From an uncultured Bacteroidota bacterium (GTDB taxonomy: Bacteria; Bacteroidota; Bacteroidia; Chitinophagales; Chitinophagaceae): a stretch of DNA of 64,000 nt. The translations under genes were made by a program, and so were the position numbers. The notes under the pieces were generated by a model. It ran no database searches. It saw nothing but the letters and a program-made list of their open reading frames with translations, and was not told the DNA's origin. The DNA lies in NCBI GenBank assembly GCA_903831575.1, contig CAIKYB010000036.1, positions 1 to 64,000 on the forward strand, read 5' to 3'. Shown here one piece after another: positions 60,565-64,000 of the stretch. The stretch's first letter is position 1; each line of letters begins with the position of its first letter.

Positions 60565-61095
60565 ATGTCAGAAATACACAACGTAAACACATTGAAATTA
60601 TTACTGGATAGTGATTCACGAAAATTCATGGCGGCAGAAATTGAATTGCAGAAGGCATTGCCTTCATGGATACAAAAAGCTAATTCAGTGAAATTGAAAA
60701 CAATTTTGCAGAAATATTTCGATTTGATTAAAAGACATATCAATCGGTTAGAATCATTTTTTGAAGAAGAAAGCTATAGTTATTTAAATGCAAAGAATCG
60801 CATAATGAATGCTTTTATTGAAGAGGCTGAAGAAAAGTTAAGCAATTGCACTGATTCAAAAATTAAAGATGCTTGTCTATTGGCCGTTGTACAAAATATA
60901 AACCATTTCAAAATTAGCACTTACGGAACTGCTGCAGCATTTGCAAACACATTAGGAATGTCAAAAACAGCAGTACTATTTCATGAATGTGAAATAAATG
61001 AAAAACAGATTGATGACAGATTAACACAATTAGCAGAATTCGAAATAAATAATGAAGCTAGGAATTCAATTGCAATTCCAGAATTCACTATATAA
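60565..61095 (+). CDS. DUF892 (YciE/YciF-type) ferritin-like protein with altered metal ligands
   Basis: 176-aa four-helix protein of the DUF892 group. In typical members helix 1 gives Glu (here E25), helix 2 Glu/His (H58 in KRHINRLE), helix 3 the motif Q-x-x-EHYEI before YGT, and helix 4 Glu residues (E141 and E146 region). Here helix 3 reads QNINHFKISTYGT: the two Glu positions are Asn113 and Lys116, leaving only His114. A complete diiron site is therefore unlikely unless other residues substitute. Stress-linked in other bacteria (osmotic, stationary phase); it starts the plus-strand half of the cluster. Confidence 0.82.
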   Translation: MSEIHNVNTLKLLLDSDSRKFMAAEIELQKALPSWIQKANSVKLKTILQKYFDLIKRHINRLESFFEEESYSYLNAKNRIMNAFIEEAEEKLSNCTDSKIKDACLLAVVQNINHFKISTYGTAAAFANTLGMSKTAVLFHECEINEKQIDDRLTQLAEFEINNEARNSIAIPEFTI

Positions 61096-61113
61096 TATTG
61101 ACACGAGTCAATA
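61096..61113. promoter_or_regulatory. TATTGAC-N4-GTCAATA inverted repeat (Fnr/HcpR-like geometry)
   Basis: A perfect 7-4-7 inverted repeat in the gap between the ferritin-like stop and the triple-BON start. The TTGAC-N4-GTCAA core has the arm spacing of Crp/Fnr-family sites (TTGAT-N4-ATCAA in Fnr). The lack of a T-run argues against a terminator. Regulation of the BON gene by a redox or nitric-oxide-responsive Crp/Fnr-type protein is an inference. Confidence 0.5.
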
Positions 61114-61205
61114 ATCAAATTGATAGCAGTCATTTCTCTATTCTATTAAAAGATTTTACTTTGAAATCATACTCAGATTATTCATAACAATTAAATTTAA
61201 AAAAA

Positions 61206-61880
61206 ATGAAAAATGACCTCGAAATTCAGAAGGATGTCATTGAGCAATTGAAATGGGAACCCTTTCTAAATGCTGCTCAAATTGGCGTCTCAGTAAAAAA
61301 TGGTATCGTAACATTATCAGGACAAGTAGATACTTATTCAAAAAAAATTCTTGCAGAAAAAACAGTTAAAAAAGTATCAGGCGTAAAAGCTATAGCAGAG
61401 GACATTCAAGTAGGTCTATCTCCAACTTACAAAAAAACAGATACAGAAATTGCTGAGGCAGTTGTGAATGCAATAAAATGGCACACCATGATTCCTGAAG
61501 ACAAAATCAAAGTAAGTGTTGAAGAAGGAAATGTAAAATTAGAAGGAGAAGTTGAATGGGAATACCAACGCAATCAGGCAAAAACTACAGTAGAAAATTT
61601 AATGGGTGTAAGATTTATCACAAATCTAATTGCCGTTAAACCTAAAATAACCCCCTATGAATTGCAACAAAAAATAACAACAAGCTTCCAGCGTAGTGCA
61701 AATATTGATGCTGCGAAAATAACAGCTGAAGTAACAGGCTCACATGTAACGCTTAAGGGCAAGGTAAGATCGTTTTCAGAAAAAGAAGATGCTGAAAATG
61801 CAGTTTGGTCAGCGCCTGGAATTATATCAGTTGAAAATAAATTGAAGATTGAGGAGCCAGAATATGCATTCGAAGATTAA
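61206..61880 (+). CDS. triple-BON-domain protein
   Basis: 224 aa without signal peptide, consisting of three BON domains (about 3-70, 77-147, 150-217); each has the G-x-V-x-L-x-G-x-V core (GIVTLSGQV, GNVKLEGEV, SHVTLKGKV) and a closing V/I-x-N-x-(I/L). BON proteins bind membranes or phospholipids and are induced by osmotic and envelope stress; without a signal peptide this one would act at the inner face. It is followed by a strong terminator at 61919, so it is a single-gene or two-gene unit with the ferritin-like gene. Confidence 0.93.
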   Translation: MKNDLEIQKDVIEQLKWEPFLNAAQIGVSVKNGIVTLSGQVDTYSKKILAEKTVKKVSGVKAIAEDIQVGLSPTYKKTDTEIAEAVVNAIKWHTMIPEDKIKVSVEEGNVKLEGEVEWEYQRNQAKTTVENLMGVRFITNLIAVKPKITPYELQQKITTSFQRSANIDAAKITAEVTGSHVTLKGKVRSFSEKEDAENAVWSAPGIISVENKLKIEEPEYAFED

Positions 61881-61918
61881 TTAGATTTCACTTTATTCAA
61901 AATGTTGATTGTTGTTTT

Positions 61919-61953
61919 ACTATCCCGACTTTAATTGTTGGGGTAGTTTTTTT
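61919..61953 (+). terminator. terminator after the BON gene
   Basis: The 11-bp stem ACTATCCCGAC / GTTGGGGTAGT (three G-U pairs) is followed by eight T. It lies 7 bp before the stop of the convergent hypothetical gene. Confidence 0.85.
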
Positions 61954-61959
61954 TACACC

Positions 61960-62349
61960 CTACTTTTTGAGCATCTCTGTTAAAAAAGAATTACAAAAGT
62001 ATTTAACATCGATATACTCTTTCTCTAATTGCGCAAAGTTATAAGTCAATAATTTCATTTTAAGTTGTATAGGCTCATTAATTAAATCGTCGGAGATAAT
62101 AATGCCATCAGGATTTAAATCATTTTGAAGCTTTACAACATCCGACTTTAATTCTGCAAGTTTTCCGGAAATTTTATCAAGCATTAATTGATGAACCTCT
62201 ACTTTAGCAGCAATATCAACAATATTATTTCTTCTTATTATTTCCTCAAGACGATGTTCCAGATTTAAGATTTCATCCAGATAAAAAACAATGGAATGAA
62301 CCCAACTTGAAAGATCGTCATTATAAAATTCAGCGATTTTTTTTGACAT
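61960..62349 (-). CDS. conserved hypothetical coiled-coil protein
   Basis: 129-aa, almost wholly helical, cytoplasmic protein: N-terminal SSWVHSIVFYLDEILNLEHRLEEII, then long amphipathic helices (about 50-85 and 100-125). The W-x-H-S-x-x-F-x-x-D-E pattern at the N-terminus recalls other small unannotated Bacteroidota proteins found beside Hsp20 and BON genes. No catalytic motif. The gene is opposite to its neighbours and convergent with BON. Function unknown; a stress role is inferred only from neighbours. Confidence 0.7.
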   Translation of the reverse strand: MSKKIAEFYNDDLSSWVHSIVFYLDEILNLEHRLEEIIRRNNIVDIAAKVEVHQLMLDKISGKLAELKSDVVKLQNDLNPDGIIISDDLINEPIQLKMKLLTYNFAQLEKEYIDVKYFCNSFLTEMLKK

Positions 62350-62410
62350 TTTTGAAAGTTTAAAAAATTAGGCAGCTCGTTAATGTAACAATGAGATATT
62401 TAATAACAAG

Positions 62411-62428
62411 TCAAATGCAACAATTTGA
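62411..62428. promoter_or_regulatory. inverted repeat upstream of hsp20
   Basis: TCAAAT-N6-ATTTGA, perfect 6-6-6 arms, in the 201-bp divergent gap between the coiled-coil gene and hsp20. Possible operator shared by both genes. No CIRCE or sigma54-type element was found here. Confidence 0.35.
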
Positions 62429-62550
62429 AAGGTAATCCTATTCTGTATCTTCAAAATGTGAAAGATATCATGTGAAGATGCTTTTCAAATCAGTTTAAAA
62501 TCAGGAATAGAACTTTATCTTACTTTTTTTCAAATTGTAAAATCATTCTT

Positions 62551-62997
62551 ATGTCAAATCATTCCGTATTGAACACAGATTGCAAAGTTTACCCTGGACA
62601 ATTTATACCCTCAATTAATCTTTATAAAATTAAAAATAAAATAGCTCATCACACCTCTTCGATTATTAAGAAGCCTAAAGTAAATATGGCAGAATCGAAT
62701 GAACTGATTAAAGTTGAAATGTCAATACCAGGAGTACGTCGCGAGGATTTTTATATAGTAGTAGAAGACAATAAATTGTCTGTTTTTGTAGACCATAATG
62801 AATCTCAGGATAAATCTTCAGAAACCTACAAACTCAAAGAGTTCGAATACAAAAGATACATAAGGCATTTAGCCTTACCGGAACATGCAGACATACCATT
62901 CATTAGCGCCGAATATCACGATGGAATATTAAAACTAGTTATCCCAAAAACAAAAGCAAATCAATTAAAACATAATCATAAAATCATTGTATACTAA
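62551..62997 (+). CDS. Hsp20/alpha-crystallin small heat-shock protein
   Basis: 148-aa holdase: a variable N-terminus (1-45), an alpha-crystallin domain (about 46-138) with MSIPGVRREDFYI and the signature AEYHDGILKLVIPK, and a C-terminal I-x-(I/V) anchor in KIIVY. It binds unfolding proteins without ATP and passes them to DnaK/DnaJ; grpE-dnaJ elsewhere in the window have a different control region. It lies 11 bp before the glucan phosphorylase gene, so it is probably co-transcribed with it. Confidence 0.93.
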   Translation: MSNHSVLNTDCKVYPGQFIPSINLYKIKNKIAHHTSSIIKKPKVNMAESNELIKVEMSIPGVRREDFYIVVEDNKLSVFVDHNESQDKSSETYKLKEFEYKRYIRHLALPEHADIPFISAEYHDGILKLVIPKTKANQLKHNHKIIVY

Positions 62998-63008
62998 AAA
63001 TAGAAGCA

Positions 63009-64000
63009 ATGAGTTTTGAATTCAAACACACTTACAATATTAGCGAAGAATACAAAAAACGTGTCGCTTATTTTTGCATGGAATTCGGAATTGATCAGGC
63101 TTTAAAAACATATGCCGGAGGATTGGGGTTTCTTGCCGGCTCATTTATGAGAAGCGCATTTGAACTACAACAAAATATAGTCGGTATCGGAATTATGTGG
63201 AAATATGGATACTACAATCAAGGGCGAAAACAAGACCAAACTATGGATGTCTTATTTGAAGAAAAGAAATACGGATTTCTGAAAGAGACTAAAATAAAGT
63301 TTAGTATAAAAGTCGCAAAACATGAAGTTTGGGTGACCGCGCTTTATTTAGATCCGCAAATTTTCAAGACCGTTCCTATTTTTTTTTTGACTACCGATTT
63401 GCCAGAAAATGATTATTTGGCCAAAACAATTTCTCACCGATTATATGATGCAAACCCAGAAACGGCAATTGCGTCAGCAATATTATTAGGAGAAGGAGGG
63501 GCAAAACTATTAGAAGAGATAAATTGGGATCCTGAAATTTATCACCTTAACGAATCTCATGCACTTCCTCTAGCCTTTTACCTATATAAAAAAAATAAAA
63601 GCATAAGTGAGTTGAAGCGAAAAATAGTTTATACAAACCATACACCGGAAGAATCAGGAAATCAAAAAACGAATTTAGCATTGCTAGATAAAATGAGTTA
63701 CTTCTGCGATATCCCAATATCCGAAATTGTAGCTATTGCTAAAACGGATGAAGATAAATTGGATCATACAGAGACTGCATTAACATTCTCAAATAAAAAA
63801 AACGCGGTTTCAGCATTACATAAAAAAACATTGATGAGTCAATGTAAAAATAAAGAAAGTATTTGTGATATCATTTCAATAACAAATGCCCAACATTTTA
63901 ATTATTGGCATGATCAAGAACTTTACCATCATTTAAAAAATGAGGACTATGAAAATTTAAAAATAAGAAAAGAATCATTGAAATTAAAATTATTTGAAAT
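63009..64000 (+). CDS. alpha-glucan phosphorylase (N-terminal part, cut by window edge)
   Basis: Partial gene: 330 codons are open to the end of the window. Glycogen/starch phosphorylase of the short GT35 type, releasing glucose 1-phosphate from alpha-glucans. The N-terminus matches this family: VAYFCMEFGI, TYAGGLGFLAG, VGIGIMWKYGYYNQG, later YHLNESHALP and TNHTPEESGN. The catalytic Lys and PLP region lie beyond the edge. It starts 11 bp after hsp20, an arrangement that ties energy release from glycogen to the stress cluster. Confidence 0.85.
   Translation, partial: MSFEFKHTYNISEEYKKRVAYFCMEFGIDQALKTYAGGLGFLAGSFMRSAFELQQNIVGIGIMWKYGYYNQGRKQDQTMDVLFEEKKYGFLKETKIKFSIKVAKHEVWVTALYLDPQIFKTVPIFFLTTDLPENDYLAKTISHRLYDANPETAIASAILLGEGGAKLLEEINWDPEIYHLNESHALPLAFYLYKKNKSISELKRKIVYTNHTPEESGNQKTNLALLDKMSYFCDIPISEIVAIAKTDEDKLDHTETALTFSNKKNAVSALHKKTLMSQCKNKESICDIISITNAQHFNYWHDQELYHHLKNEDYENLKIRKESLKLKLFE

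Noticed and set aside
62411-62428. CIRCE or sigma54 element before hsp20
   Set aside because: The inverted repeat has neither the CIRCE arms nor a TGGCA/TTGC pair; kept only as an unnamed palindrome.

Overview
The window looks like chromosomal DNA of a low-GC Bacteroidota bacterium, probably of the Chitinophagales/Sphingobacteriales side. The evidence is: (i) many genes preceded by the Bacteroidota -7 element TANNTTTG, sometimes with TTTG or TTTA exactly 19 nt upstream; (ii) type IX secretion (T9SS) cargo with type A and type B C-terminal domains, and two PorP/SprF-type proteins; (iii) futalosine-pathway menaquinone genes; (iv) a fused alpha/beta E1 of the branched-chain 2-oxoacid dehydrogenase type. 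No insertion sequence, prophage, integrase or CRISPR array was seen. All assignments are from reading the sequence; no database search was run.

Layout. 1-175: tandem 82-bp repeat units, each carrying only the 5' half of a tRNA gene. 264-3828: cobalamin adenosyltransferase, ABC ATPase, gatC, trpS, deoxynucleoside kinase. 3928-10586: a signalling block with two copies of a four-gene arrangement (membrane protein, HisKA_3 kinase and LuxR-type regulator on the minus strand, divergent from a lone LuxR-type regulator on the plus strand), plus a candidate structured small RNA and inverted repeats in the divergent gaps. 10663-25744: housekeeping and cofactor genes (class IV aminotransferase, photolyase, mqnB/mqnD, two tandem PTPS genes with folE, fabD, mdh, efp, accB/accC, fused E1, lolD, SemiSWEET, fabI). 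25799-31117: recN, zinc-ribbon protein, Nif3-like protein, M32 carboxypeptidase. 31340-38471: a giant PKD-repeat T9SS protein with its PorP/SprF partner, a peroxiredoxin, and a mini protein that is little more than a type A sorting domain. 38672-40443: grpE-dnaJ behind a sigma54-like promoter. 40474-47777: vWA protein, hpt, glucosaminidase/LysM, O-methyltransferase, sodium:solute symporter, outer-membrane protein, FAD-linked oxidase. 47891-52555: a second T9SS pair, mirror image of the first. 52627-57172: recG, DEAD-box helicase, CvfB-like S1 protein, Smr protein.

57157-64000 differs in character: a compact, AT-rich cluster of small stress-type genes. On the minus strand are a baeRF-type release-factor homologue, a thioredoxin-fold protein with an altered active site, a conserved hypothetical, a four-helix membrane protein, a PEBP/YbhB protein and a tiny charged protein. 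On the plus strand are a ferritin-like DUF892 protein with altered metal ligands, a triple-BON protein, Hsp20 and an alpha-glucan phosphorylase cut by the window edge. Together they suggest a dormancy/stress-survival island combining translation control, protein protection, redox and glycogen mobilisation. This island and the duplicated kinase/regulator block are the two best candidates for under-described systems here.
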